The notes below the pieces were generated by a model. The model ran no database searches. It saw only the letters and a list, made by a program, of their open reading frames with translations, and was not told where the DNA came from. Positions 36,274 to 46,778 of a stretch of 64,000 nt of DNA are shown here, one piece after another (position 1 is the stretch's first letter; each line of letters begins with the position of its first letter). Location of the stretch: assembly GCA_018195615.1 (NCBI GenBank), contig JAGTPG010000001.1:1116001-1180000 (forward strand). Reading direction: 5' to 3'. Source of the DNA: Streptomyces tuirus. GTDB taxonomy: Bacteria; Actinomycetota; Actinomycetes; Streptomycetales; Streptomycetaceae. The translations under genes were made by a program, and so were the position numbers.

Positions 36274-36957
36274 TCAGCAGCCGAGGAGCTTCGGCAGGCC
36301 CGACAGGTCGGGCAGCTCGTCGTACGGCTGGTAGTCGGCGCTGCCCTTGCGGCCGTAGCGGTTGATCCACACCCGGCGCTTCAGGCCGAGGTCGCGGGTC
36401 GGGATGTGGTCGTACTCCCAGCCCTGGGCGACGTGGATGACCTGCGACGACTCGACACCCATGGTCCGGAAGGCGTGCTTGAAGGTCTGGCGGTCCGGCT
36501 TGTAGGCACCGGCCTGCTGGGCGGTGATGACGTAGTCGAACTCGACGCCGATGTTCTTGACGTTCCGCGCGATCAGGTTGTCGTCGGAGTTGGAGATGAT
36601 GGCGATCTCGTACTTGGTCTTCAGCTTCCGCAGGGCCTCCGGGACCTCCGGGAAGGGGCCGAACGTGGGGACGGCGTCCACGAGGGCCTCGCCGTCGGAC
36701 TCGCGGTACTCCAGGCCGTGCAGGCGCATGGCGTTGCGCAGGCTGGAGTGCAGGACCTCGTGGTAGGAGCGGTAGGCCTCCAGGACGGCCTGGAAGCGCA
36801 TGACGCGGAAGTCGTCGAGAAACTCGTCGACGTCCAGGTTGTCCAGGTCCAGCCGGCCGGAGTCGGCAAGGATCTTCAGAGTGGTGGGCCCGAGCTGGAA
36901 GTCGATCAGGGTGCCGTAGGCGTCGAAGGTGACGACCTTTCGCTGGGTTTCTCGCAT
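36274..36957 (-). CDS. HAD hydrolase, haloacid dehalogenase type II
   Basis: A 227-residue intact enzyme: motif I VTFDAYGTLIDF with the nucleophile Asp, motif II AIISNSDDNL, motif III Lys in AGAYKPDRQTFKHAF and the late HVAQGWEYDHIP. It resembles (S)-2-haloacid dehalogenases, but in amine-catabolic operons such proteins probably act on other small substrates. It sits between the aldo/keto reductase and the FAD oxidoreductase remnant on the same strand and is very likely in the operon. Confidence 0.85.
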   Translation of the reverse strand: MRETQRKVVTFDAYGTLIDFQLGPTTLKILADSGRLDLDNLDVDEFLDDFRVMRFQAVLEAYRSYHEVLHSSLRNAMRLHGLEYRESDGEALVDAVPTFGPFPEVPEALRKLKTKYEIAIISNSDDNLIARNVKNIGVEFDYVITAQQAGAYKPDRQTFKHAFRTMGVESSQVIHVAQGWEYDHIPTRDLGLKRRVWINRYGRKGSADYQPYDELPDLSGLPKLLGC

Positions 36958-37003
36958 GGTGTTCAGCCTCGATCTGTGGAGTGTTGAGGTGGAGGTGAGG
37001 GCT

Positions 37004-37942
37004 TCAGACGACGCGTTCGCCAGGGGCGACGATCGCGTCGAGTGCGGCCAGGTCTGCGGTCTCGGGGACCCAGTCGGCCGCCGCGGCGTTGGCGGTCACC
37101 TGCTCGGGAGTCATGGCACCGCAGATGACCGAGCCGACCGCGGGGAGCGCGGCGAGCCCGCCGACCGCTACCTGGAGGAGGGTCAGGCCGCGTTCGGCGC
37201 CGTACGCCGTGAGCGCCTCGACCTTGTCGAGGGCTTCGTCGGTGAGCCAGCCCTGGCGCCAGGACAGGCGGCTGCCGGGTGGGGGCTGCTCGCCGCGCCG
37301 GTACTTGCCGCTGAGCAGGCCGTTGGCCAGCGGGTAGTACGGCAGCAGACCGACGCCGCTGCGCAGGCACGCGGGGATCAGGCCGTTCTCCACGCCGCGA
37401 TCGAGCAGGTGGTAGCGGGCCTGGATGCTGACGAAGGCGTCGGTGAGCTGTTCGGCCGGGAGGTTCGAGCAGCCGATGTGGCCGATCTTGCCCTCGTCGA
37501 CCAGTTCCTGGAGGGTGGCGACCGTCTCCTCCAGCGGGGTGACGCCGTCCGGCTCGTGGTACTGGTACAGGTCGATCCGGTCGGTGCCGAGTCGGCGGAG
37601 TGACGCCTCGACCGCGTACCGGACGTAGCGGCGGGAGCCGCGCGGGCCGTGCTGTGCCGCCTCCTCGTCCATTTCCATGCCGAACTTGGTGGCCAGGACG
37701 ACCTGGTCACGGTGTCCCTTGAGGGCGGCGCCGAGGAGTCGTTCGCCGTCGCCGCGGGAGCCGCCGCGCTCGCCGAAACCGCCGTACATGTCGGCGGTGT
37801 CGAACAGGGTGACGCCGGCGTCGAGGGCCGCGTGGACGACGGCCTTCGTGCCGTCCTCGTCGAGGCGGGAGCCGAAGTTGTTGCCGCCGACGCCGACGAC
37901 GGAGACGGTGGGGCCGCGTTCCCCCAGCGTGCGATACCTCAT
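37004..37942 (-). CDS. Aldo/keto reductase
   Basis: A 312-residue (alpha/beta)8 NADPH-dependent reductase: [18 protein letters not shown] holds the catalytic Asp and Tyr, [10 protein letters not shown] the Lys and [17 protein letters not shown] the His. Its start overlaps the stop of the aldehyde dehydrogenase gene by four bases, so both probably handle the same aldehyde or ketone intermediate. Operon member, minus strand. Confidence 0.9.
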   Translation of the reverse strand: MRYRTLGERGPTVSVVGVGGNNFGSRLDEDGTKAVVHAALDAGVTLFDTADMYGGFGERGGSRGDGERLLGAALKGHRDQVVLATKFGMEMDEEAAQHGPRGSRRYVRYAVEASLRRLGTDRIDLYQYHEPDGVTPLEETVATLQELVDEGKIGHIGCSNLPAEQLTDAFVSIQARYHLLDRGVENGLIPACLRSGVGLLPYYPLANGLLSGKYRRGEQPPPGSRLSWRQGWLTDEALDKVEALTAYGAERGLTLLQVAVGGLAALPAVGSVICGAMTPEQVTANAAAADWVPETADLAALDAIVAPGERVV

Positions 37943-39392
37943 GACCGACTCCCGAATCCGATGCAGACGTTCTTGGTCTGCGTGTAGCTGTCCAGGGCTT
38001 CGAGGCCCTTCTCACGCCCCCAGCCGCTGTGCTTGTAGCCGCCGAACGGCAGCTCGACGCCCGTGCCGACGCCGGTGGCGTCGACGTAGACCTGGCCGGC
38101 GCGGATGCCCTCGGCCAGGCGCATCGCCTTGTCGATGTCGCGGGTCCATACGTAGGAGGCGAGGCCGTACGGGCTGTCGTTGGCGATCTCCAGCGCCTCG
38201 TCCGCGTCATCGAAGTCGATCACGGTGATGACGGGGCCGAAGATCTCCTCGCGAGCACAACGGGCGTCATTCGTCAGGCCGGTGAGGACAGTCGGCTCGA
38301 CGTAGTAGCCGTCGGCCAGGGCCGGGTCCGACGGCGCGCTGCCGCCGACGCGCACCGTCGCTCCCTCCTGCCGTGCCAGGTCGAGGTAGCCCAGCACCCG
38401 GTCGCGCTGCCGGGCGCCGACCAGCGGGCCGATGTCCGGGTCCGTCAGTCCGGGGCCGACGCGCAGGCCGGCGATCTTCTCGGCCAGCCGGTCCAGGAAC
38501 TCCTCGGCACCGCGCTGGAGCAGCAGCCGCGTTCCCGCCGAGCACATCTGCCCGGCGTTGCTGAACGAGGCGCCCAGGATCGCCTTCAGCGCCAGGTCGA
38601 AGTCGGCGTCCGCGAAGACGACGATCGGCGACTTGCCGCCCAGCTCGGTGACCGAGGGCACCACGTTGGCGGCGGCCGCCTGGGCGACCTTGATGCCGGT
38701 GGGCACGGAGCCGGTGAAGGTGACCTGGTCGATGTCGGGGTGACCGGCGAGGGCCGCGTCCGTCTCGCCGTCGCCGGGGACGACGTTCAGCACGCCCGGC
38801 GGAAGGCCGCACTCCAGGGCGATCCTGCCGATCTCCAGCGGAGTGAGCGGCGCCTCGGGCGACGGCTTGAGCACCACCGTGCAGCCCGCCGCCAGTGCCG
38901 GGGCGGAGCCCCTCGCGGTGTTCTGCAGTGGGTAGTTGAACGGGATGATCTGGCCGGAGACACCGATCGGCTCGCGGACGGTGTAGTCGATCAGACCGGG
39001 GCCGAGGGGATCGTGGTGCCGCCGAGCTTGTCGGCGAAGCCGGCGTAGAACTCGAAGTAGCGGGCGGCGGACTCGACGTCGGCCTTGGCCTGGCTGAGCG
39101 GCTTGCCGACGTCCTGGGACTCCAGGCGGGCCAGCCGTTCACCCTGTGAGCGGACGGCCTCGGCGATGCGGTACAGGATCCTGCCCCGATCCGCGGCGCG
39201 CAGCCCGGCCCACTCGGGCGCGGTGAACGCTGCCCGGGCGGCGGCCACCGCCTGGTCCACGTCCGCCGGGCCGGCCAGCGCCACCTCGGCGAATGCAGTT
39301 CCGTTCGACGGATCGAGGACGGTGAGGGTGCGGCCGTCGGCGGCCGGCACCTGCTTGCCGCCGACGAGAAGCAACTTCGTGTCGCCACTCAT
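37939..39392 (-). CDS. Aldehyde dehydrogenase (one undercall)
   Basis: One extra C near 39005 ([17 protein letters not shown]) restores 484 residues. Motifs: [15 protein letters not shown] for NAD binding, the general base Glu in [15 protein letters not shown], the catalytic Cys in [15 protein letters not shown], and [20 protein letters not shown]. It is closest in feel to aminoaldehyde dehydrogenases (gamma-aminobutyraldehyde/betaine type). It overlaps the aldo/keto reductase by four bases and the deacylase gene upstream by four bases. Confidence 0.88.
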
Positions 39393-40342
39393 GCCCGTAT
39401 CTCGCCCTGGACCTCGCCGAAGATGACGACCTCGTCACCGGGCCGGACGGTACGGATCCGGCGCACCCAGAGCACGATGCCGTCCTGCGGGGCGCGGACC
39501 TCCTCCAGCGTGTTGCCGTAGTGGTCGACGATGTGGGCGATCAGGTCGCCTTCCTTGCAGGTCTCGCCCGGCTCGGCGTGGCCGAGGAAGAAGCCGCCGG
39601 CCTTGGAGCGGGCGAAGGTGCCGGAGACGGCCGTGTAGGTGTCCCGCAGCTTTGCCTCACCGTCGATCATGCCGAGTTGCCGCACGATGTTGCGGATCGA
39701 GTGGATGTGCAGCTGAACGTTGGCCTCGCGGTACGTGCCGCCGCCGGCCTCGATGGTGATGGCGGGCTTGCCGGCCGCGAGGGTGGGGTGGCGGACCGTG
39801 CCGCCCCACTTGCCGCCCTTCCAGACCAGCTCGTGCCCGGCGGCGAGGGCGAGGTCCGTCGCCAGTTCCTCGTAGCCGCCCTGGAGAATGACGAGTGGGG
39901 CGATCTCGCCGAAGGTCCCGCCCGTGTGCAGGTCCACGAGGGCGTCGATCGCCGGGACGACCTGCTCGACGAAGGTGGCGGCCAGGCGCAGGGAGTAGGA
40001 GCCGTCCGCGTCACCCGGGAAGATCCGGTTGAGGTTCAGGTGGTCCAGGCCGCTGGTGCGGGCGGCAGCCTCGAAGGCGGGGGTGTTCATGCACGGAATG
40101 CCGACGAGCGTGCCGCGCAGGGTGGCCGGGTCGATCTCGGCGAACACGCGGCGGATGGCCTCCTGGCCGTCGTACTCGTCGCCGTGCACACCCGCGTCCA
40201 CGCACAGCACCGGACCGTCCTCGGTGCCGTTGACGACGATCAGCGGAATTCCGAGTTCCACGCCGTAGGTGCTGGTGCCGACAGGGATCAGACCCTGGGC
40301 GCGCTCGCCGGGGGCGACGGTCAGCGGGCCGATGGAGTACAT
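39389..40342 (-). CDS. AstE/aspartoacylase-family deacylase 1
   Basis: A 317-residue M14-like zinc deacylase: VDAGVHGDEYDGQEAIRR holds the zinc ligands His and Glu (HxxE), NLNRIFPGD the Arg/substrate region, ALVDLHTGGTFGEIAP the third ligand His, and ITIEAGG the catalytic Glu. The C-terminal part is a beta-barrel-like lid (GGFFLGHAEPGETCKEGDLI). Family members remove succinyl, acetyl or aspartyl groups from amino acids, for example DoeB in ectoine breakdown. Start 40342 has AAGGAA eight bases upstream. Confidence 0.85.
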   Translation of the reverse strand: MYSIGPLTVAPGERAQGLIPVGTSTYGVELGIPLIVVNGTEDGPVLCVDAGVHGDEYDGQEAIRRVFAEIDPATLRGTLVGIPCMNTPAFEAAARTSGLDHLNLNRIFPGDADGSYSLRLAATFVEQVVPAIDALVDLHTGGTFGEIAPLVILQGGYEELATDLALAAGHELVWKGGKWGGTVRHPTLAAGKPAITIEAGGGTYREANVQLHIHSIRNIVRQLGMIDGEAKLRDTYTAVSGTFARSKAGGFFLGHAEPGETCKEGDLIAHIVDHYGNTLEEVRAPQDGIVLWVRRIRTVRPGDEVVIFGEVQGEIRA

Positions 40343-40368
40343 GGGGAGGTTCCTTTCGAAGAGGTGAT

Positions 40369-41727
40369 TCACAGACGGTCGGACGCCTCGGCGAGGGTCT
40401 GAACGATGATGTCGGCGATACGGTCGAGCAGTTGGCGGTCGCTGATCAGCGGGGGCGCGATCTGGACCAAGGGAGCGGCGCGGTTGTAGACGCGGGCCAG
40501 CAGTCCGGCCTCGCGCAGGCGGCGCGGAATCAGGTCGGCGACGAGGGCGTCGCGCGCGGTGTCGCTGAAGCCGCCGTCGTCGAGGTCACCGACGAGTTCG
40601 ACGGCGTAGAAGAAGCCGGCGCCGCGGACGTCGCTGACGATCGGCAGCTCACCGAGGGACGCCATGCGCTGGGCCAGATGGTCCTGGTGGCCGCGGACGT
40701 TGTCCAGGATCCGGTCCCGTTCCATGATGTCGAGGCTGCGCAGGGCGATGGCCGCGCTCAGCGGGTGGCCGCTGAAGGTGTAGCCGTGGTTGAGGACTTC
40801 GCCGGGCCGGTTGATGACCTCGGCGACGCGGTCCGATACCAGGGTCGCGCCCATCGGGGCGTAGCCGGCGGTGATGCCCTTGGCGACGGTGACGATGTCG
40901 GGGCGGGCGCCGTAGCACTCGCCGCCGAACCACTCCCCGAGCCGGCCGAAGGCGGTGATCACTTCGTCGGCGATGAGCAGGAACCCGTACTGGTCCGCGA
41001 GCCGGCGCAGGCCCTGCCAGTACCCCTGCGGCGGGGTGATGCAGCCGCCGCGGTTCTGCACCGGTTCCGCTATGAGCATCGCGATGCTCTCCGGCCCGGC
41101 CGCGAGGACGGTGGCCTCGACGTCGGCGAGCAGGTACTGGGTGAAGGCCGCCTCGTCCAGCGGCTGTTCCAGGGCCGTGCGGTTGGTGTTCGCGACGAAG
41201 TGGGTCTCCACGGCGGGTGGCCCGTACGGATCGGTGAGGCCGGGATCGTCGGTGAAGGACAGCGCCCCGAGGGTGAGACCGTGGTAGGCGCCGCGTCGGG
41301 CGATGGCCTTGGTCCGCTGCGGCTCACCCCGCAGGGTGTGGTACCGGCGGGTGATCTTCCATGCGGTCTCCACGGCCTCGGCGCCGCCGCCGCTGAAGAA
41401 GACGTGCTCCATGCCGTCGGGGGCCAGCGACGTCAGCCGCTCGGCGAGTTCCAGTGCGGTGGGGTGCGCGGATTCGGACCACAGGGGGCTGTAGCACAGT
41501 TCGTGCAGCTGCTTGTCGGCCGCTTCGGCGATCTCGTCGGCGTACGAGTAGCCGATCTGGCAGCAGTACAGGCCGGAGAGGCCGTCGATGTACCGGTTGC
41601 CGGCCGCGTCGTCGACGTACGGTCCCTCGCCGTGGCGTACGACGAAGAGTTCCTTGCCGGGTTTCGCGAGCGATCCGTTGGCGGTCATGTTCAGCAGCAG
41701 GTGCCGCTGAGCGGTGGTGGTGGTCAT
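40369..41727 (-). CDS. Class III (omega) PLP aminotransferase
   Basis: A 452-residue aminotransferase from ATG 41727: VDDAAGNRYIDGLSGLYCCQ, HVFFSGGGAEAVETAWKITR, AYHGLTLGALSFTDDPGL, LLIADEVITAFGRLGEWFG (the PLP-contacting Asp) and DIVTVAKGITAGYAPMGATL with the Schiff-base Lys. It transfers a terminal amino group, giving an aldehyde that the aldehyde dehydrogenase or aldo/keto reductase in the same operon can process. Its start overlaps the permease stop by four bases. Confidence 0.92.
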   Translation of the reverse strand: MTTTTAQRHLLLNMTANGSLAKPGKELFVVRHGEGPYVDDAAGNRYIDGLSGLYCCQIGYSYADEIAEAADKQLHELCYSPLWSESAHPTALELAERLTSLAPDGMEHVFFSGGGAEAVETAWKITRRYHTLRGEPQRTKAIARRGAYHGLTLGALSFTDDPGLTDPYGPPAVETHFVANTNRTALEQPLDEAAFTQYLLADVEATVLAAGPESIAMLIAEPVQNRGGCITPPQGYWQGLRRLADQYGFLLIADEVITAFGRLGEWFGGECYGARPDIVTVAKGITAGYAPMGATLVSDRVAEVINRPGEVLNHGYTFSGHPLSAAIALRSLDIMERDRILDNVRGHQDHLAQRMASLGELPIVSDVRGAGFFYAVELVGDLDDGGFSDTARDALVADLIPRRLREAGLLARVYNRAAPLVQIAPPLISDRQLLDRIADIIVQTLAEASDRL

Positions 41728-42590
41728 ACGGCCTCGCCTCCAGGGGCGGCGATCCCTGCCGTGTTCTCGACGGACAGCAGGGAGTCCTGCCGGCCCGAGC
41801 CGAGCCAGCGCACCAGGGCCACCAGGGCGAGGGCGAGGATCGCGAAGGCGATGAGGATCGCGCTGACGGCGGTCACGCTGGGATCGATGTCGAAGGTCAG
41901 GGAGTTGTAGATCTGCACCGGCAGGGTGACGGTGTTGACCGAGGACAGGAACTGGGAGATGTAGAACTCGTCGAAGCTGGTGATGAAGGAGAAGATCGCT
42001 GCCGCGATCATTCCGGGCGCGGCGAGAGGGAAGGTGATCCGCCGGGCGATCGTCAGGCGGCCGGCGCCCATGCTCGCGGCGGCGTCCTCCAGCCGTTCGT
42101 CGATCCCGCGCAGGGTGGCCACCAGGATCAGCACCGCGATCGGCGAGGCCAGCACGGTGTGCCCGAGGGCGATCGCGAGCGGGCTGCCCAGCATCGCGGC
42201 CGGCTCGAACAGCAGGAACAGGCCCAGGGCGGTGACGATGTTGGGGATGAGGAGCGGGCCGAGGATAAGGGCGTAAACCGCGGAGCGCAGCGGGAGTTCG
42301 CTGCGGGTCAGTGCGGTCGCCGCGGTGACCCCGATGATCAGCGAGAACACGGTGCTCAGGCAGGCCACGAGGGCGCTCAGCGACAGCGCGGCCGGCCACT
42401 TGCTGCCGTCGGCGAACAGTGCCTGGTACCAGTGCAGTGTCCACGCGTTCGGCGGGAACGAAGCGAAGGCGTTGTCGCTGAACGAGGTGACGACGATGAC
42501 GACGATCGGCAGCGCCAGGAACAGCAGGATGACGGTGGCGGCAGCGGTCAGGGCGATCCGCCCGGTGAGGGTCTGGCGCAGCTGCATCAT
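41724..42590 (-). CDS. ABC permease, PotC-like
   Basis: A 288-residue permease with six helices, beginning RIALTAAATVILLFLALPIV, and the EAA-type coupling loop EDAAASMGAGRLTIARRITF. It belongs to the spermidine/putrescine-type importer group. It overlaps the PotB-like gene upstream (ATGATG/TGA) and the aminotransferase gene downstream. Confidence 0.88.
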   Translation of the reverse strand: MMQLRQTLTGRIALTAAATVILLFLALPIVVIVVTSFSDNAFASFPPNAWTLHWYQALFADGSKWPAALSLSALVACLSTVFSLIIGVTAATALTRSELPLRSAVYALILGPLLIPNIVTALGLFLLFEPAAMLGSPLAIALGHTVLASPIAVLILVATLRGIDERLEDAAASMGAGRLTIARRITFPLAAPGMIAAAIFSFITSFDEFYISQFLSSVNTVTLPVQIYNSLTFDIDPSVTAVSAILIAFAILALALVALVRWLGSGRQDSLLSVENTAGIAAPGGEAV

Positions 42591-43480
42591 GACGCGCTCC
42601 TCTTCTTGCGGCTGGCGCCGAGGGAGCTGATGAGTTTCACCAGCAGCAGTCCGGCGAAGGTGAGCAGCAGCAGGATGACGCCTTCAGCGGCTGCCCCGTT
42701 CCACTGGTTGTCCTTCGTCACCTGCTGGTTGATGAGGGAGGCGATCATCGTCTGATCGGGTCCGCCCATCAGGGCGGGGGTGATGTAGTAGCCCAGCGAG
42801 AGGATGAAGCTGAGCAGTCCGGCACTGGCCAGGCCGGGGGCGACCAGCGGCAGGTAGATGCGGCGGAAGATGGTCACGCGGCCCGCGCCCATGCTGGCCG
42901 CAGCGGCGAGCAGCCGCCGGTCCACGCCGCGCATCACCCCGTACAACAGCAGCACGGTGTACGGCAGCATCACCGAGGTGGTGCCGATGACCACGCCGAT
43001 CTCGTTGTACAGCAGCTGGAACGGCGCCCCGGGAACCCACAGGTTGGCCAGGGTCTCGTTCACCAGGCCCTTGTCGCCGAGCATGATGATCCAGCCGTAG
43101 GTGCGCACCAAGGCGCTGATGAAGTGCGGCACGACCACGACCAGCATGGCCAGTCCGGCCCACAAAGGCTTGAGCCGGGAGATCGCGTTCGCGAGGACGA
43201 ACCCGAAGACGAGGCTGAACAGCGCCGTCTCCGCCGAGATCCGCAGCGTGGTGAACAGCACCGACAGGTTGACCCCGGTCAGCGCGTCGACGTACCAGTG
43301 CAGCGTCAGCGACCCGTCGGTGTTCTTCAGGCTGAGGAACAGCGTGCTGAGGATCGGGTAGCCGAACAGCACCAGCAGGTAGACGACGACGGGCAGCGCG
43401 TAGAGGATGCCGACCCGGGTCCTGCGGGAGGCCAGGAGCTTGCGGGGGCGGGCGGGGGCGCCCGCGAGGGTGGCGGCCAT
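42587..43480 (-). CDS. ABC permease, PotB-like
   Basis: A 297-residue permease with about six helices (RVGILYALPVVVYLLVLFGY, AGLAMLVVVVPHFISALVRT) and the EAA loop AAAASMGAGRVTIFRRIYLP. It pairs with the PotC-like subunit to form the membrane channel. It starts four bases after the stop of the ATPase gene upstream. Confidence 0.88.
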   Translation of the reverse strand: MAATLAGAPARPRKLLASRRTRVGILYALPVVVYLLVLFGYPILSTLFLSLKNTDGSLTLHWYVDALTGVNLSVLFTTLRISAETALFSLVFGFVLANAISRLKPLWAGLAMLVVVVPHFISALVRTYGWIIMLGDKGLVNETLANLWVPGAPFQLLYNEIGVVIGTTSVMLPYTVLLLYGVMRGVDRRLLAAAASMGAGRVTIFRRIYLPLVAPGLASAGLLSFILSLGYYITPALMGGPDQTMIASLINQQVTKDNQWNGAAAEGVILLLLTFAGLLLVKLISSLGASRKKRSAS

Positions 43481-43483
43481 GGC

Positions 43484-44622
43484 TCACCCTCCCTGTTCGG
43501 TGGGGAAGAGGTTGACGTCGTCCGGGTCGGCGGTGATCCCGACCCGCTCGCCGGCGACGGGGCCTCGGCCGGCCGGTACCTCCAGGCGCAGCAGCGGCGC
43601 GTCACCGCCGTCGACCCGCACGCCCGCGCGAACCAGAGTGCCCACGTACGTGGCCGTCTCGACGGTGCCGGTACAGAAGCCGTCGTCCGGTGCGCAGGCC
43701 CGCAGGCGGCCGGGCTGGACGGCGACCTCGACCGGGGTGCCGGAGGCCAGGTCGTGGCGGCGCGCCTTGAGCAGGCCGCCGCACTGGTCGAGGCGGACCA
43801 CGGTGTGTTCGTCGGTGCTCTGTACCACGCGGCCGGGCAGGAAGTTGGCCGCTCCGAGGAAGTCCGCGACGAACGGCGTCCTCGGCCGCTCGAACAGCTC
43901 CCTCGGGGTGTCGAACTGCTCGATGAGACCGTTGCGCATGACCGCGATGCGGTCGGACATGACCAGCGCTTCTTCCTGATCATGCGTCACATAGATGACG
44001 GTCAGGCCGAGTTCCTGCTGGATGGTCTTGATCTCGACCTGGAGCTGGTCGCGGAGCTTCTTGTCCAGGGCACCGAGTGGCTCGTCCATGAGGATGACCG
44101 GCGGGCGGTAGACCAGAGCCCGGCACAGGGCGACGCGCTGCTGCTGACCGCCGGACAGCTCGCGCGGCTTGCGGCCGCCGAAGCCGGACAGGCCGGCGAT
44201 CTCCAGCGTCTCCCCCACCCGCCTGCGGATCTCGTCCTTCGGCACCCCGCGCAGCGTGAGCGGGAAGGCGACGTTCTCACTGACCGTCATGTGCGGGAAG
44301 AGCAGGTACTGCTGGAAGACGAAACCGAGACCCCGCTTCTGCGGCGCGAGCCGCGTGACGTCACGGCCCCGACGGTGATGGTGCCGGAGTCGGGTTCGCA
44401 GAACCCGGCGATCATCATGAGGGTCGTGGTCTTGCCCGACCCGGAGGCGCCGAGGAAGGTGACGAACTCCCCGGCGGCGATCTCCATGGACGCCTCGTCG
44501 ACGGCGACGACGTCCCCGTACGTCTTGCGCAGGGCCACCACCGACAGCGCTTTGCCGGTCGCGGTGGCCGGCGTGCCGCCGGCCACCGCGACGGACGGTG
44601 TGACAACACCGAATTCAGCCAC
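43484..44622 (-). CDS. ABC ATPase, PotA-like (one undercall)
   Basis: One extra G near 44362 ([18 protein letters not shown]) restores 379 residues. Walker [12 protein letters not shown]-loop [15 protein letters not shown], signature [11 protein letters not shown], Walker [14 protein letters not shown]-loop [10 protein letters not shown] and a C-terminal TOBE/regulatory domain ([18 protein letters not shown]). GTG 44622 overlaps the end of the substrate-binding protein gene by eight bases. Confidence 0.88.
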
Positions 44623-45714
44623 GAGCCCACTCCAGCCAGCGCTTGGTGACGGCGGCTTCGTGCTTGATCCACCAGTCGAGGTCCGCGTCGAAGCCCTTGT
44701 CGTAGTACTGCGGAGCACCCGCGAGGGTGTCGCGCACCTCATCGGTGAGCTTGGCGTAGGCCACCGGGGACGACGGGTTCGTCGGGTAAGCCTCGGCCAG
44801 GCGGGCCTGGACGTCGGAACGCAGCGAGTAGTCCATGAGCTGGTAGGCGGCGTCCACGTGGGCCGCGCCCTTGGCGATGCCGAAGCCCTGGAACTGGCGG
44901 CGGGCGCCGCCCAGCTGGGCCGCGACCGGTACGCCCTGCTTCAGCAGGTCGGCGAGCCGGCCGTGCCAGACGGTGGACATCGTCACCTCCTGGCGGCTGA
45001 GCAGCACACCGGGGAGCGGGCCGCTGTCCCAGAACTTCTTGATGTCGGGCCGGAGCCGGGTCAGCACCTTGAAGGCGCGGTCCACGTCGAGCGGGTACAG
45101 CTTGTCCATCGGGACGCCGTCGGCCAGCAGTGCGAACTCCAGCTCGGGCAGGTCGGCGTCCGGGTTGCACATCGAGCGGCTGCCCTTGAACGTCTTGGTG
45201 TCCCAGAAGTCCGCCCACGACTCGGGCTTCTTACCACCGAAGGCGTCGGTGCGGTACGCCATGCACTGGGCGTAGAAGCTGCTGGCGATGGAGTGGTCGG
45301 TGACCTGCTTCTCTGGATCTTGGCGCTCTTCAGGCTCTTGATCCGGTCGCGGTCCAGCGTCTCCAGGGCGTCCTGGGCCACGAATTTTGCGTGGTCCATC
45401 ATCGAGTTGTTGATGAGGTCGAACTGGGGGCGGCCCTGCTTGATCTGTGCCAGCATCTGGGTGCCCTGGAGGTTGGTGACCTGGACGGTGATGCCGGTCT
45501 CCTTGGTGAACGGCGTGTAGACCACCTTCTGGAGGGCCTCGCCGAAGGCACCGCCGCTGTCGCGGACGATCACCGTCTTGCCGCCGCCCTTGCCGCCTGA
45601 GGAGGCGCGGCTGGTGCCGGTGCCGCAGGCGGCGAGGGAGGGCAGGGCGGCGAGGGCGGCCAGGCCGCCTGCTCCGCGCAGGAGCGCTCTGCGGCCGATC
45701 ATGGGATCACTCAT
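44615..45714 (-). CDS. ABC substrate-binding protein, PotD-like (one undercall)
   Basis: One extra C near 45315 ([20 protein letters not shown]) restores 366 residues. The N-terminus is a twin-arginine lipoprotein signal ([13 protein letters not shown] ... [10 protein letters not shown]). The body is a type II extracellular binding protein of the spermidine/putrescine group ([54 protein letters not shown]). It delivers the operon's substrate to the PotBC-like channel; substrate likely a small amine or amino acid derivative (inference). Confidence 0.85.
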
Positions 45715-45797
45715 GACAAATCTCCTGAAGTTACGCGTGGGGACCAGCTCAGCGGGGTTGGGTGGTGGGGATCAGCGGCGCGGCGGGCACGGGCCTG

Positions 45798-46766
45798 TCA
45801 GTCGTGCGGCACCGCGATGGCGGCGAGCTCCGCGCCAGGGGCGACGGTCAGCCCGTTCATGCCGTAGAGGATCTGTCCGGTGGCGGTGGCGGTGACCTTG
45901 TGCTCGCCGCCGTCGGCAGGGTCGATGACACGGCCGATGCTCTGCCCCTCGGTCACCTCGTCGCCGGTGACCACGTCCGGGTACCACAGGCCGGTGGCCG
46001 GGAGGTGACGTGGCCCGTCCAGACCCACTCGCGCGGCTGGACGGTGACCGGTGCGACGTGCTGCGGCGCCTCGATGACGCCGAGGTGGTGCAGCAGGCGG
46101 TACAGGCCGTCGAGGAGGGTCCGCGTCCGGTCGGGGTCACGGTCGCCGAGCTGGCCGGTCTCGATGAGGATGGCGGGGATGCTCTGCCGGGCGGCAGCGG
46201 CGTGACTGTTGCCGCCCTGGGCGTTGCGGCCGAAGAGAACTCGCTCGTAGCCGACGGCGTGGGCCATGGCCCGCGTCTTTCCGTCCAGTTCCTCGTCCGA
46301 GGTCAGGCGGTAGCCGACGAAGTCGAGCAGGGTCTCGTCGATGCCGCCGCTGTGCAGGTCTGCGTAGGCGTCGGCGCCGCTGATCACATGCTCGAAGAGC
46401 CAGGCCGCCAGCCGCTCCGTCGGGCCTCCGTCCGGGTCGCCGGGGAAGACACGGTTGATGTTGACGCCGTCCAGCGGGGACTTGCCGAGGCGGCCGTCGT
46501 AGACAGCAGGGGGGTTGGCGACGGGGCAGATCACCACCTGGCCACTGACGTCCTCCGGCTCCAGCAGGCCGCCGAGGCGGGCGGCGGCGTCGGTGCCGAC
46601 GAACTCGCCGCCGTGGATGCCTCCGGTGAGCACGACCCTGGGTCCGGGGCGGGAGCCGTTGACGAGGATCAGGGGGATGTCCACGGTCGTGGGCCGAGGT
46701 CCACGGGATGGTGCCCCGGGTCTTGCGGCCGGGTGCGGCACTCAGCGGGCCGATGGTCAGTGTCAT
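45798..46766 (-). CDS. AstE/aspartoacylase-family deacylase 2 (three undercalls)
   Basis: Three extra C residues (near 46702, 46692 and 46005) restore 323 residues. Motifs: VVLTGGIHGGEFVGTDAAAR (HxxE zinc ligands), GVNINRVFPGDPDGG, AYADLHSGGIDETLLDF (zinc His) and AILIETGQLGD (catalytic Glu). The C-terminal lid ends GQILYGMNGLTVAPGAELAA. It is a paralogue of the deacylase at 39389, but clearly diverged, so the operon probably cleaves two related acyl or amide bonds. It follows the second oxidase gene by 12 bases. Confidence 0.82.
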
Positions 46767-46778
46767 GTCGTACCTCGT

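Noticed and set aside
40369..42444. A 691-codon frame suggesting a permease-aminotransferase fusion
   Set aside because: The first 240 codons are the permease gene read in the wrong frame; the aminotransferase has its own ATG at 41727 overlapping the permease stop.
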